Part shown: in pieces, positions 16,651 to 27,514 of the stretch | How positions within the stretch are numbered: the stretch's first letter is position 1 | Layout of the letters: every line of letters begins with the position of its first letter | Origin: an uncultured Saprospiraceae bacterium | GTDB lineage: Bacteria > Bacteroidota > Bacteroidia > Chitinophagales > Saprospiraceae | DNA length: 64,000 bases | Assembly (NCBI GenBank): GCA_938016265.1 | Contig: CALLWB010000008.1 | Span: 1-64,000, forward strand | Direction of reading: 5' to 3' | Position numbers and translations under genes: made by a program | The notes under the pieces: model-generated | Seen by the model: the letters and a program-made list of their open reading frames with translations, nothing else | Databases searched by the model: none | Told to the model about the DNA's origin: nothing

Positions 16651-18474
16651 ATGAATCCTAAATTTGTTACCGAAATTGTTGATCCTCAAAAATATATTCA
16701 ACTTGTTGATGAATGCTTCATCAGTAATGACTTTACCAACGTTGTCCCCTATTCAAAAAAAATAATTAGCCTTGGAGAACAGAATAACGATGAGGTATTA
16801 ACCGCTAAAGGAGATTTTTTCCTAGGAACGGTCTTGTCCATGCATGAAAATTTTGAACAGGCAAGAGTGCACCTCGAAAAAGCTAAAGCTGTTTTTGAAA
16901 AGGATGCTCAACTAAACTCCTACCTCGGTGCTTGTCTCTTAGAAATTGCTTTTTTATATAGAAGCACTCCTAAAGATCCTTCTTTGGAATACGAGTATAG
17001 TCTAAAAGCATTCGAACTACTAAATGCCATCGAAAAACCTTCCGCTAGAGATAAAAAATTTTTGGGTTACGCAAATTATCACCTAAGCCTTGTCTATAAT
17101 GTACTCGGATATTTCGACGATAGCTTTAGGCATGTTAACGAAGCAATCAAAATTGCCAAACAAGAAAATGACCACATAACACTAGCTACTGCTCACAACC
17201 TAATTGCCAACCTTTATCATAAAAGAGGGGATAAGGAATTAGCAGAAAAACACTTCTTACTTGCCTATGAGTGCAAGCATCAAATCAATAAGTCGCTTAA
17301 AGAGGAAGGAAAATTAACGAAGGCCAATATATTTTCAATCGCTGTTACAGAAGCAAATCTAGGATATTTCTATATCAAGCTCAACCAACATGAAAAAGCA
17401 TTTAAATTTCTGGACTCTGCTTTAAAAAATAGTAATTCCTTTGAAGGTCAAGCTGGAAAAGAGGTAAGATTGAAACTCGAAATCCGCAGTGCAATGGCTT
17501 ATGAGGCAGTTGAGAAACAAGAATTAGCCATTGATCATTTTAAAAATGCACAGGAACAAGCCCTAGATTTAAAGGACGATGACAGTCTCTTTTCTATCTA
17601 TGATAGCCTAAGATTGATTTTTGAAAAAAAGAAGGACTTCCAAACTGCTTACCATTATTCAGTGAAAATCAATGAGCTGAGTAAAAAAATGCTCGACAAT
17701 AAGAACAATAAAATTATTGCCGATCTAAAAGTTCAATATGAAACCCAGCAAAAAGATGCGGAAATCTATCGGCTAAAATCACAAGCACTTGAAAAATCAA
17801 ATGAAGCACTAGATGAATTTGCACGTGTCGCTTCCCACGATATGCGCGAACCACTCCGAATGATAAATAGCTACATGGGCCTACTGAAACGCCGATATCA
17901 GGATAAACTGGAAGGCTCCGCTATCGAGTTTATCGATTTTGCTGTCGACGGTACGCATCGAATGATTGCAATGATCGAAGATTTGCTTGCTTATTCTAAA
18001 ATTAGTTCTGACGAGATAAAATTCTCAAAAGTTAATTTGAACGAGGTGGTTGAAAATGTTACTATCTACCTGAGAAAACAAATCGAAGAAAAAAATGCTA
18101 TCCTTGAATTTGACCATCTCCCGGATGTCTATGCAGGGCAATCCGAAATGATCAGATTATTCCAAAACCTAATTGGCAATGGCATAAAATACAACGAAAA
18201 CAAACCTCCAACCATCAAAATCCAAGTCAAAGAATTGGATAAAACCTATGAATTTTCAATTATAGACAATGGGATCGGAATCGATGAGGAACACCAAAAA
18301 ATGATTTTCGAACCCTTCAGAAGATTGCACTCTAAAGCAGAATATTCAGGTTCTGGTATTGGTCTTTCTATCGTAGAAAAAATTGTAAAACGACATAACG
18401 GGACACTAAATCTCGATTCTTTTCCTGGCAGTGGATCTACTTTCCGGTTTACCCTTCCCAAGGGAGTTAGTTAA
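16651..18474 (+). CDS. Soluble TPR-containing sensor histidine kinase
   Basis: A 607-aa protein without signal peptide or membrane segment. The N-terminal ~340 residues are tetratricopeptide repeats (LGYANYHLSLVYNVLGYFDD, AHNLIANLYHKRGDKELAEK, EANLGYFYIKLNQHEKAFKF). A coiled-coil linker leads to a HisKA domain with phospho-acceptor His 396 (VASHDMREPLRM) and a HATPase domain with NLIGNGIKYN, DNGIGIDEEH, and GSGIGLSIVEKIV. It should autophosphorylate in response to a protein partner bound by the TPRs. No response regulator is adjacent, so its partner is elsewhere. Confidence 0.92.
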   Translation: MNPKFVTEIVDPQKYIQLVDECFISNDFTNVVPYSKKIISLGEQNNDEVLTAKGDFFLGTVLSMHENFEQARVHLEKAKAVFEKDAQLNSYLGACLLEIAFLYRSTPKDPSLEYEYSLKAFELLNAIEKPSARDKKFLGYANYHLSLVYNVLGYFDDSFRHVNEAIKIAKQENDHITLATAHNLIANLYHKRGDKELAEKHFLLAYECKHQINKSLKEEGKLTKANIFSIAVTEANLGYFYIKLNQHEKAFKFLDSALKNSNSFEGQAGKEVRLKLEIRSAMAYEAVEKQELAIDHFKNAQEQALDLKDDDSLFSIYDSLRLIFEKKKDFQTAYHYSVKINELSKKMLDNKNNKIIADLKVQYETQQKDAEIYRLKSQALEKSNEALDEFARVASHDMREPLRMINSYMGLLKRRYQDKLEGSAIEFIDFAVDGTHRMIAMIEDLLAYSKISSDEIKFSKVNLNEVVENVTIYLRKQIEEKNAILEFDHLPDVYAGQSEMIRLFQNLIGNGIKYNENKPPTIKIQVKELDKTYEFSIIDNGIGIDEEHQKMIFEPFRRLHSKAEYSGSGIGLSIVEKIVKRHNGTLNLDSFPGSGSTFRFTLPKGVS

Positions 18475-18694
18475 TGAATGGATTGGTTGATAATGGAAAA
18501 TGGTTAATGGTGAAGTAGCACCTAGATCGTGAGTTTAGTTAAATCAATAACCTCAATAACCATTAACAAATCCGACCATTTCCCTATCCACAATTACCTT
18601 AACCAATCAAATTATTAACTATTATCCATTAACCAATTTTATTGAAATTGTAGTACCTTCGTAGCGAAATACGTCTAATAAATAAAAACAACGA
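18475..18694. repeat. AT-rich intergenic space with GGTTAATGG/CCATTAACC motifs
   Basis: ATGGTTAATGG occurs near 18503 and its reverse complement CCATTAAC near 18557 and 18630, forming imperfect inverted repeats. The motif recurs at other intergenic sites of the window (about 39710 and 47830). No gene is visible. The downstream promoter is presumably here. Confidence 0.35.
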
Positions 18695-19075
18695 ATGAAA
18701 AAGAAATTGTTGCTTGGTCTTGGAGTCATTCTACTGATTGGTTTATTATCAGGCTCCTACGCCGTTTTTGGAAGCTACAGTGATGGCTATCGCGCCGGAA
18801 CTGTTATGAAACTAAGTAAAAAAGGGTTTGTCTTCAAAACGCTAGAAGGCCAATTGAATATGGGAGGGATGGCAGGCTCCGATGGTGGAGATATTGCCTC
18901 GTCTGTCTGGGCCTTTTCCGTACACCGCGGCAACGAGCAGGTCGTTCAAGCGATAGAAGACGCAGTAGATACAGGCTCCAGAGTTAAATTGTACTACAAA
19001 GAAAAATACTACCAATTTGACTGGCGAGGAGACACCAAATACTTCGTCTACAAGGTCGAAGAAGTAGGCAACTAA
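18695..19075 (+). CDS. Conserved membrane-anchored hypothetical protein
   Basis: A 126-aa protein with an N-terminal membrane helix (LLLGLGVILLIGLLSGSYAV, residues 4-23) followed by a small beta-rich domain containing YSDGYRAGTVMKLSKKGFVF and VKLYYKEKYYQFDWRGDTKY. This domain is common in Bacteroidota and is often mislabelled as 6-phosphogluconate dehydrogenase in automatic annotation; it shows no dehydrogenase motif. It is probably exposed to the periplasm. The function is unknown. A terminator directly downstream makes the gene monocistronic. Confidence 0.75.
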   Translation: MKKKLLLGLGVILLIGLLSGSYAVFGSYSDGYRAGTVMKLSKKGFVFKTLEGQLNMGGMAGSDGGDIASSVWAFSVHRGNEQVVQAIEDAVDTGSRVKLYYKEKYYQFDWRGDTKYFVYKVEEVGN

Positions 19076-19098
19076 GACCTGACATAAAAGATAAATAC

Positions 19099-19130
19099 AA
19101 GGAGGTTCTCTAAAGGAATCTCCTTTTTTG
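19099..19130 (+). terminator. Rho-independent terminator
   Basis: The hairpin AAGGAG...CTCCTT, with an inner TTC/GAA pairing, is followed by TTTTTT. It ends the transcript of the 126-aa membrane protein gene before hisS. Confidence 0.8.
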
Positions 19131-19212
19131 ATGCCAAGGAATTATTCTCCTTATATTATTGTTCTCCTAAATTATACACCAGATACCACACCATTAGATT
19201 TATTATATTACT

Positions 19213-20541
19213 ATGAAACCATCCATCCCAAAGGGAACTAGAGATTTTGGACCGGAGCAGGTCAATAAACGAAACTTTATTTACGATACCTTAAAGTCTG
19301 TATTTGTCAAATTTGGCTACCAACCTATCGAGACGCCAACAATGGAAAACCTGTCTACGCTTACTGGTAAATATGGAGAGGAGGGCGATCGATTGCTCTT
19401 CAAAATATTAAATTCGGGCGATTTTCTAAAAAAGGCAAAAACTCTTGATGACTCCCAAAAACTAACCTCGGAGATCTGCGAAAAAGGACTGAGATACGAC
19501 CTCACCGTTCCTTTCGCCAGATATGTAGTCATGCACCAAAATGAAATAAATTTCCCCTTCAAACGCTATCAAATTCAAGCAGTTTGGCGTGGAGATCGTC
19601 CTCAACGAGGGAGGTACAGAGAGTTTTATCAATGCGATGTGGATGTGGTTGGAAGTAACTCTCTCCTCAACGAGGTAGAGCTTACTCAGATTTTTGATGA
19701 AGGGTATACCAGACTTGGTATTCCGGTTACGATAAAATTAAATAATCGGAAAATTCTTGCGGGTTTGGCAGAGGTAGCTGGCATCACCGACCAATTTATG
19801 TCCATGACCATTGCGATTGATAAGCTGGATAAAATTGGGATGGACGGTGTTCGCAAAGAAATGCAGAAAAGTAATATCCCGGAAGATGCTATTACCAAAG
19901 TAGAATCCGTATTATCCGCAAAAACTATTGATGATTTGCGTCCTATCCTAGCCAATAGTGAAACGGGAATGAAAGGAATAGAAGAACTTAGCACGGTATT
20001 CAACTATCTAAAAACAGTAGATTTGACCAATGAGGTCGCTTTTGATGTTACACTTGCTCGTGGGCTGACTTACTACACCGGAGCAATACTCGAAGTGACG
20101 GCTAATAATGTGAAGATGGGGAGTATTGGAGGCGGTGGTCGGTATGATGACCTTACGGGAATATTTGGGTTGAAAAACGTTCCTGGTGTCGGAGTTTCGT
20201 TTGGAGCAGACCGTATTTATGATGTAATGGAGGAACTCAATCTTTTTCCTGAAACACAGGAAAATACAACAAAAGTTATGTTTCTAGCCTTCGACCAGGT
20301 AACCCACGACTTTGCATTCCAACAATTACAAGCGGTTAGAAAAGCAGGGATCAATGCTGAAATTTATCCTGAACCAGCTAAGTTCAAAAAACAAATGAAA
20401 TATGCCAATGCTCGAAAAGTACCCTACATAGTAATCGTGGGAGAGGAAGAAATGAATTCTGGCAATCTAACTGTAAAATCAATGGCAGACGGTGACCAGA
20501 AAAAAATGCCCATTGATGCATTAATTACTCAATTACAATAA
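19213..20541 (+). CDS. hisS: Histidine-tRNA ligase
   Basis: A 442-aa class II synthetase that charges tRNA-His. Motif 1 lies around GTRDFGPEQVNKRNFIYDTL. Motif 2 spans FKRYQIQAVWRGDRPQRGRY with the histidine-A region. The histidyl-specific LARGLTYYTGAI motif and the C-terminal motif 3 (GGGGRYDDLTGIFG, GVGVSFGADR) are present, followed by the anticodon-binding domain (KVMFLAFDQVTHDFAFQQL). Length and motifs are complete. psuG follows after only 6 nt, so the two are co-transcribed. Confidence 0.97.
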   Translation: MKPSIPKGTRDFGPEQVNKRNFIYDTLKSVFVKFGYQPIETPTMENLSTLTGKYGEEGDRLLFKILNSGDFLKKAKTLDDSQKLTSEICEKGLRYDLTVPFARYVVMHQNEINFPFKRYQIQAVWRGDRPQRGRYREFYQCDVDVVGSNSLLNEVELTQIFDEGYTRLGIPVTIKLNNRKILAGLAEVAGITDQFMSMTIAIDKLDKIGMDGVRKEMQKSNIPEDAITKVESVLSAKTIDDLRPILANSETGMKGIEELSTVFNYLKTVDLTNEVAFDVTLARGLTYYTGAILEVTANNVKMGSIGGGGRYDDLTGIFGLKNVPGVGVSFGADRIYDVMEELNLFPETQENTTKVMFLAFDQVTHDFAFQQLQAVRKAGINAEIYPEPAKFKKQMKYANARKVPYIVIVGEEEMNSGNLTVKSMADGDQKKMPIDALITQLQ

Positions 20542-20547
20542 AACAAC

Positions 20548-21474
20548 TTGTTGGATAGTAGCAAATACCTGGATTTTAGCCCTGAAGTACAACAGGCAAA
20601 AAGTGAAAACAAACCAATCGTAGCGCTCGAGTCGACGATCATCTCCCACGGTATGCCCTACCCCAAAAATGTGGCAACCGCCCTCGAAGTAGAAGCCACC
20701 ATCCGAGCACAAGGAGCAATCCCTGCTACCATTGCCATCATAAACGGACGTCTAAAAGCTGGCCTCACCCAACAGGAAATCGAACACCTTGGAAAGGCTG
20801 GGCAACAAGTACCTAAAGTCAGCAGGCGCGATCTACCTTTTATAATTTCCAGAAAATTGGATGGGGCAACTACTGTTGCAGCTACGATGATCATTGCTCA
20901 CCTTGCGGGTATCCCAATTTTCGCAACTGGAGGAGTTGGTGGCGTACACCGTGGAGCAGCGGCATCCATGGACATTTCTGCAGATTTGCAGGAGCTTGCC
21001 AATACGCCTGTCGCAGTAGTTAGTGCTGGGGTAAAATCGATTCTGGATATTGGCCTGACCCTTGAATATCTCGAAACTTATGGAGTCCCTGTAGTCGGAT
21101 ATCAAACGTCGGAATTTCCTGCATTCTTTACTAGAAAAAGCGGATTTGGAGTGGACTATCAAGTAGACACTCCTGAAGCTATCGCAGAAGCGTTGCAAGC
21201 GATGAAAGACCTTAATTTTTCTGGGGGAATGCTCATCGCCAACCCTGTCCCCCAACAACATCAAATGGACAAAACGGTCATCGACCAAGCCATTAACCAA
21301 GCTATTCAGGAAGCTACTCAGCAACAAATAAGCGGAAAAGCGGTGACCCCTTTCCTACTGTCCCGCATCGAACAAATCACTCAGGGGAACAGCCTATTCT
21401 CCAATATACAATTGGTTTTAAACAACGCGATATTGGCTTCCAAAATCGCCATCGCTCTAAACAAACCTGCATAA
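20548..21474 (+). CDS. psuG: Pseudouridine-5'-phosphate glycosidase
   Basis: A 308-aa enzyme that cleaves pseudouridine 5'-phosphate to uracil and ribose 5-phosphate. Hallmarks include VALESTIISHGMPYP (about 27-41), INGRLKAGLT, and FATGGVGGVHRG with the nucleophile lysine region KVSRRDL nearby. The start is a TTG (20548, with a second TTG following); no upstream ATG exists and the first internal ATG would cut off conserved sequence. It lies 6 nt after hisS. No pseudouridine kinase gene (psuK) is adjacent, so salvage must be completed elsewhere. Confidence 0.95.
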   Translation: MLDSSKYLDFSPEVQQAKSENKPIVALESTIISHGMPYPKNVATALEVEATIRAQGAIPATIAIINGRLKAGLTQQEIEHLGKAGQQVPKVSRRDLPFIISRKLDGATTVAATMIIAHLAGIPIFATGGVGGVHRGAAASMDISADLQELANTPVAVVSAGVKSILDIGLTLEYLETYGVPVVGYQTSEFPAFFTRKSGFGVDYQVDTPEAIAEALQAMKDLNFSGGMLIANPVPQQHQMDKTVIDQAINQAIQEATQQQISGKAVTPFLLSRIEQITQGNSLFSNIQLVLNNAILASKIAIALNKPA

Positions 21475-21585
21475 GTAAGTACATAAATATTAAATCCACG
21501 AAAACAAACCGGTACGTCAAAATTCGAATTTTCATCAAAAAACCCGCTTATTTCACCAAAAATCATCCTTTTTTATCCTTAATTC

Positions 21586-21616
21586 CTTGTGAGACAAGGA
21601 TATTGTAATATATTTG
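21586..21616 (+). promoter_or_regulatory. Promoter of the HU gene
   Basis: CTTG at 21586, exactly 19 nt, then TATATTTG at 21609: a near-perfect Bacteroidota sigma-A promoter (TTTG-N19-TAnnTTTG). The -33 element is embedded in an inverted repeat, CCTTGT-gag-ACAAGG (21585-21599), which could be a regulator or HU autoregulation site. The 5' UTR is about 28 nt. Confidence 0.7.
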
Positions 21617-21650
21617 TTAGAAATTATTAAACTAATAAAAAATCACAACT

Positions 21651-21923
21651 ATGAACAAGACAGAATTGATTGACGCGATGGCGAAGTCAGCTGAATTGTC
21701 TAAAGCAGACGCTAAGCGTGCGTTAGAAGGATTTATGGAAGCAACTTCAGATGCATTGAAAAAAGGAGACCGTGTTTCTTTGATAGGATTCGGATCTTTC
21801 TCTATTTCTGCTCGTGCAGCTCGTATGGGACGAAACCCACAAACTGGAAAAGAAATCAAAATCGCAGCGAAGAACGTTGTTCGTTTCAAAGCAGGTGCAG
21901 ATCTTTCTAAAAAGGTCAACTAA
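21651..21923 (+). CDS. hup: HU-family DNA-binding protein
   Basis: A 90-aa histone-like protein beginning [20 protein letters not shown], with the beta-arm signature [20 protein letters not shown] (about 48-67) and the C-terminal [13 protein letters not shown]. Full family length. As a dimer it bends and compacts DNA in the nucleoid. Its codon use is typical of a highly expressed gene. It has its own promoter and terminator. Confidence 0.98.
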   Translation: MNKTELIDAMAKSAELSKADAKRALEGFMEATSDALKKGDRVSLIGFGSFSISARAARMGRNPQTGKEIKIAAKNVVRFKAGADLSKKVN

Positions 21924-21944
21924 TCCATCTGTAAAGTATTTATT

Positions 21945-21977
21945 AGGGAGCGCCTCACGGTGTCTCCCTTTTTTTAT
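21945..21977 (+). terminator. Rho-independent terminator of the HU gene
   Basis: The GGGAG...CTCCC hairpin (21946-21968) is followed by a run of eight T. Confidence 0.85.
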
Positions 21978-22072
21978 ATCCACTTATTACGGATTATGGA
22001 ATGAATTGGCCGTTTTCTAGGACCTGAGTATAAATCAATTTATCATCCTTCCCGACACTCCTTTATTTTCCA

Positions 22073-22103
22073 TTAGGTAGTTCAAACCATTATATTATTT
22101 TTG
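22073..22103 (+). promoter_or_regulatory. Probable promoter of gdhA
   Basis: TATTTTTG at 22096 fits TAnnTTTG; TTAG stands 19 nt upstream in the -33 position, a weaker match. It lies 40 nt before the gdhA ATG. Confidence 0.5.
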
Positions 22104-22110
22104 CGTATAA

Positions 22111-23487
<1,377 letters not shown>

Positions 23488-23824
23488 GGGGATAGAAGGT
23501 ATTGGATAAGGGACTTGATTTTCGCTAAAGCAAAAATCTGACTCGTCCGGCTTCAGTACCTAATAACCAAGATACGAGACTCCTTTTGCTAGCACAAAAC
23601 TGTTGGTAAAGAGACAATTAAAATAGCTGTTTTGCCCAGGCAAAACAGCTATTTTAATTGTCCAAGAGTGCTTTTGTCACTATACGCTCTACAAAAAGTC
23701 CATCTACATGGCTTATTATCAAGCCACTCGCATCTTCAATAAACAACATTGTTAAAATAAATAATTTATCCTTACTTTTAAGTCCCCCCCACTAGGTATT
23801 TATTCACATTCAAGACTTATTACC
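23488..23824. repeat. Intergenic spacer with a perfect 24-bp-arm palindrome
   Basis: At 23613-23662 two perfect 24-nt arms (starting GACAATTAAAATAGCTG and ending CAGCTATTTTAATTGTC) are separated by two bases and centred on TTTTGCC-CA-GGCAAAA. Flanking fragments (ACTCGTCC, TGCTAGCACAAAAC, CGCTCTACAAAAAG) recur at other intergenic sites, placing it in the dispersed palindrome family. It may also stop transcription after gdhA. A run of eight C lies near 23787. No gene was found. Confidence 0.75.
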
Positions 23825-25465
23825 ATGAAGAATAGTATACGTGTTTCTCTGATTTTACTAGGGACAATAATCACCTTTTTAGTATCCGCAGAGGAAATTA
23901 TGGTGGGGAATATCCCTGTCGAAATTTGCCATAACCAAGAAGAAATCACCCAATCTGCTCCGGTGGTCACTACAAAACTAACCGCAGATTACCCATTAGA
24001 AATGCCAAGCCTAATGGCCTACCCACTATATGTCAATGCATTAGCGGACACTGCAAATCAAGTCACTATAAGTAATGTAGAGATAGAGATTGGTGGCACT
24101 ACAATCCCTGCGCAATTGATTAGCGGGTACTATTTGGGTTGGTGGACTCCATCTTCCTACGGCAACCATACAATAAATATCAAAGCCACGGATAGCAATT
24201 CTCAGGTAAGCACAGAAACAATAACTATTGAGGTCGTCTCCTCTGGAACTTCTCAAAATGTACAAACATTCAATGGCGAATTGATTAATTTTGATGGGTC
24301 CGGTGAATCTCGTTGGTTTTATTCCAGCTATACCCTACCCCAGTCAGTTGGAATATATGGCCAAATCATGGCAAATTTTGAAGTAACTTGTCCTTCCGTC
24401 AGTGGGGGGTGCGATGACTGGGATCGGCTAGCCTACATAGAATACAAAACCCCAGACGGCAATTGGATGGAGTTATTCCGATACATTACTCCCTACGGGA
24501 TAGGCTGCAGTCATGAGATAGACGTAACTGATTATTCGTCCATGTTACACGGTAATCTAGAACTGCGTATGTTTGTAGATACTTGGGGAACTGGTGGCTG
24601 GGATGTCCATTTGGATTTTGATTATGTAACAGGTACTCCTCAATATCTGTATTCCAATGTGAAAGAATTGTGGCATGGATATTATAGTTTTGGTAATCCT
24701 GCTAACTTACAGCCTTTGGATACATTGTCTATTGATTTCCCAGGAAATACGCAGCGAGCTCGTTTCAGAATCACCACCACTGGCCATGGTTGGGGGGATA
24801 ACAACTCCAATAATGCTGCTGAGTTTTACAACGCCTCTCATAATTTTAAGATTGATAACAGTCCGATTTTTGCGCAAAACTTATGGAACGACTGCGATCC
24901 AAATCCTGACAACTGTAATGGTCAATTTGGTACCTGGCAATACAATAGAGCGGGTTGGTGTCCTGGTACAATTGCCCCTCCAAACAACTATGAATTGACC
25001 AACTGGATTGGGTATACCCCATTTGATTTTTCTTATATTTTTGCGGAGTCCTACCAGGATGAATGCCACGTTAATAATCCATCCTGCATCACCGGAACAA
25101 CTTGTCCTGACTGCAATGACGGTTACAATCCTGCCTACCAAATCGGTGCTTATTTGATCACCTATAGCGACGTCCCACAGCTTATTACTAGCAACTTTGG
25201 GATTCCTGAAGAAGCAGCCTTTGATATTTCCATATTTCCTAACCCGGGAGACGGCAGATTTTATATGGACCTTTCCAGGGATTTAGGAAAAACGACCGTG
25301 ACCGTCGATGACGTGCGTGGAGCAACACTCAAGACCTTCCACTTCACCAACAAAACACAATTAGATAACTATCAATTCGACGTGTCTTCCTTAGGATCTG
25401 GAACTTATTTTGTAACGGTCAGGACGCCTAATCAATCTGTGGTGGAGCAGATCATTGTGCATTGA
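23825..25465 (+). CDS. Secreted PNGase F-like protein with type IX sorting domain
   Basis: A 546-aa protein with a signal peptide (VSLILLGTIITFLVSAEE). An Ig-like segment comes first, then a region resembling peptide-N-glycosidase F (CDDWDRLAYIEY, FRYITPYGIG, FVDTWGTGGWDVHLDFDY, TTGHGWGDN, NAAEFYNASH), with many cysteines. A type IX sorting domain closes it (ISIFPNPGDGRFYMD to GTYFVTV). PNGase F releases N-glycans from glycoproteins. The protein is probably exported to the surface or secreted. Whether the PNGase F catalytic acids are all preserved cannot be settled by eye, so activity is inference. Confidence 0.75.
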   Translation: MKNSIRVSLILLGTIITFLVSAEEIMVGNIPVEICHNQEEITQSAPVVTTKLTADYPLEMPSLMAYPLYVNALADTANQVTISNVEIEIGGTTIPAQLISGYYLGWWTPSSYGNHTINIKATDSNSQVSTETITIEVVSSGTSQNVQTFNGELINFDGSGESRWFYSSYTLPQSVGIYGQIMANFEVTCPSVSGGCDDWDRLAYIEYKTPDGNWMELFRYITPYGIGCSHEIDVTDYSSMLHGNLELRMFVDTWGTGGWDVHLDFDYVTGTPQYLYSNVKELWHGYYSFGNPANLQPLDTLSIDFPGNTQRARFRITTTGHGWGDNNSNNAAEFYNASHNFKIDNSPIFAQNLWNDCDPNPDNCNGQFGTWQYNRAGWCPGTIAPPNNYELTNWIGYTPFDFSYIFAESYQDECHVNNPSCITGTTCPDCNDGYNPAYQIGAYLITYSDVPQLITSNFGIPEEAAFDISIFPNPGDGRFYMDLSRDLGKTTVTVDDVRGATLKTFHFTNKTQLDNYQFDVSSLGSGTYFVTVRTPNQSVVEQIIVH

Positions 25466-25717
25466 TTTAAAGGGATTTTTTTGGTAGAAAGAATGGTATC
25501 AAGTAGAAAGTATTGACACTCATTTTGCTTTGTAAAATTAGGGTAGAGTGCAGAGTGGCTTGTACTTAACTCGCTGTTTTGCCCTAGCAAAACCACTCCT
25601 TCATGTATCCATCTACCGGAAGCTGGTTCACCCTCTACCAACAGTTTTGCAAAGCAAAACGAGTCCCTCTACAAAAATTTATCTATATTCGTTTTTTGCA
25701 AAATCAGAAAACACAAC
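25466..25717. repeat. Intergenic copies of the GTTTTGC/GCAAAAC palindrome family
   Basis: GTTTTGC-cctA-GCAAAAC at 25576-25593 and GTTTTGC-aaa-GCAAAAC at 25644-25660 are two hairpin cores, flanked by GGTAGAAAG and GAGTCCCTCTAC tracts like those at 42.3 kb and 60.5 kb. The symporter promoter must also be here. Confidence 0.6.
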
Positions 25718-27280
25718 ATGCAATTTTCATTATCTCCTGGGTTTATTTTACTCATTGTTGCCTTGTATTTCGGTCTCTTGATGATCGTCTCCTACTTTAC
25801 AGGAAAAGATTCGGGCAACGATAATTTTTTTATTGCTGGTCGGAAATCGCCTTGGTACCTGGTGGCTTTTGGGATGATTGGGGCTTCCTTGTCGGGGGTC
25901 ACGTTTATCTCTATCCCGGGCGTGGTCGGAGCTGGGAAGGGGAATATGGATTTTTCCTACATGCAGATGGTGTTTGGATATTTGGTGGGGTATTTTGTGA
26001 TTGCTACGGTTTTGATGCCCGTTTACTATAAGCTCAATTTGACGACGATTTATGGGTATTTGCAAAATAGATTTGGGGAAGTTTCTTACAAAACCGGATC
26101 TGGATTTTTCTTGCTTTCGCGAACGATTGGGGCTTCTTTTCGATTGTATTTGGTGGCAATTGTGCTTCAAAAATTTGTGATGGAGCCTTTTGGGCTTCCT
26201 TTTTGGGCGACGGTATTGATTACAATATTGCTGATATGGATATATACTTTCAGGGGCGGGATTAAAACCATTGTTTGGACGGACACCCTGCAAACCTTTT
26301 GTATGTTGGCCGCTGTGATTCTGACCGTCATTGCAATCGCCGGAGAAATGAACGTCGGTGTTGGTCAAATACCTGCGCTGATCTCCGAGAGTGAGTACTC
26401 CCAACTTTTCTTCTTTGAAAACGGCTGGAGTGATCCAAATAACTTCTTCAAACAATTTATAAGTGGTGCATTGATCGCCTTGGTAATGACCGGACTTGAT
26501 CAGGATATGATGCAGAAAAATCTGACGTGCAAAACGCTCGGAGATGCTCAAAAAAATATGTTTTGGTTTAGTATCATTCTTGTCTTTGCGAATATTTTAT
26601 TCTTAGGACTTGGTGCTTTGTTGTATATCTATGCGAACCAGGCAGGTATTGAAATTCCTGCCAAAACGGATCAACTGTTTCCTACGATTGCACTGGAACA
26701 TTTGTCGCCTGCGGTTGGTATTTTGTTTGTCCTTGGATTAGTGGCTGCTGCTTATTCGAGTGCAGACTCGGCATTGACTTCCTTGACTACTGCTTTTTGT
26801 GTGGATTTTTTGGGATTCAAAACGGACAAAGTGCAAGCTACGCTGTCGGGGGCTGGAGATCAGGAAAAAGTGCTGGATGCCGACGAAAGCACCATCACTA
26901 CCAACAAATTTGGGGATGAAAATAAAAAAACTCGTTTCCTGGTGCATATTGGCTTTTCTGCCCTTTTGTTTTTTGTGATTCTTGTATTTTATGCGGTGAA
27001 TGATACGGCGGTTATCTCACAGGTGTTTGTTGCCGCGGGTTTTACCTATGGTCCCTTGCTGGGATTGTTTACGTTTGGTCTTGCGACAAAGCGAGTGGTG
27101 AAAGACAATCTTGTTCTTTTTGTTTGTCTGTTAGCGCCTGTTTTTTCTTATTTTTTGAATAAATATTCGGCGGAGCTTTTTGGCGGATTCACGTTTGGAT
27201 TTTTGATTTTATTAGTGAATGGCGCATTGACTTTTCTTGGATTGTGGTTGGTTTCTTCTTCGGAAGAGAAATTGGCTTGA
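25718..27280 (+). CDS. Sodium:solute symporter family protein
   Basis: A 520-aa integral membrane protein with about 13 hydrophobic segments, starting FILLIVALYFGLLMIVSYFT. The conserved SSS-family region NDNFFIAGRKSPWYLVAFGM is followed by GASLSGVTFISIPGVV, FRGGIKTIVWTDTLQTFCML and AAYSSADSALTSLTTAFC, which carry sodium-site residues. It imports a solute with sodium; the substrate (sugar, amino acid, sialic acid or other) cannot be read from the sequence. A cytoplasmic loop around residues 375-410 is acidic. The spacer before it carries palindromic repeats; no operon partner is visible. Confidence 0.93.
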   Translation: MQFSLSPGFILLIVALYFGLLMIVSYFTGKDSGNDNFFIAGRKSPWYLVAFGMIGASLSGVTFISIPGVVGAGKGNMDFSYMQMVFGYLVGYFVIATVLMPVYYKLNLTTIYGYLQNRFGEVSYKTGSGFFLLSRTIGASFRLYLVAIVLQKFVMEPFGLPFWATVLITILLIWIYTFRGGIKTIVWTDTLQTFCMLAAVILTVIAIAGEMNVGVGQIPALISESEYSQLFFFENGWSDPNNFFKQFISGALIALVMTGLDQDMMQKNLTCKTLGDAQKNMFWFSIILVFANILFLGLGALLYIYANQAGIEIPAKTDQLFPTIALEHLSPAVGILFVLGLVAAAYSSADSALTSLTTAFCVDFLGFKTDKVQATLSGAGDQEKVLDADESTITTNKFGDENKKTRFLVHIGFSALLFFVILVFYAVNDTAVISQVFVAAGFTYGPLLGLFTFGLATKRVVKDNLVLFVCLLAPVFSYFLNKYSAELFGGFTFGFLILLVNGALTFLGLWLVSSSEEKLA

Positions 27281-27476
27281 TTGAAGAGTTAAGGAAAGTT
27301 GATTGGCCCAATTTGATAGGTAGGGCGTTCAGGCGACTGAAGTTCCCGCTACAAGGGCTCGTTCCTTGTTTTATATGGTGTTAAAAAATCAGTTATTCCC
27401 CAATCAAAAAAGATAACCGTTCAGATTCCTGCGTATTGTACCTTCTCCACTTAACTAATTCCAACGTTTTCACAAA

Positions 27477-27514
27477 ATAAAAAAGCCCTTTACCGAAACA
27501 AGGCGGCAAAGGGC
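27477..27514 (-). terminator. Orphan rho-independent terminator
   Basis: On the minus strand AGCCCTTTGCCG pairs with CGGTAAAGGGCT (one G-U) and is followed by TTTTTTATTTT. The nearest leftward stop codon is 300 bp away (27816), so it ends either a long 3' UTR or a separate small RNA. Confidence 0.85.

Noticed and set aside
18475-18694. Insertion-sequence remnant
   Set aside because: Only short GGTTAATGG-type motifs are present; no transposase fragment or clear terminal repeats.
25748-26551. 267-aa leftward ORF opposite the sodium symporter
   Set aside because: Basic, low-complexity antisense shadow of an unmistakable membrane transporter.
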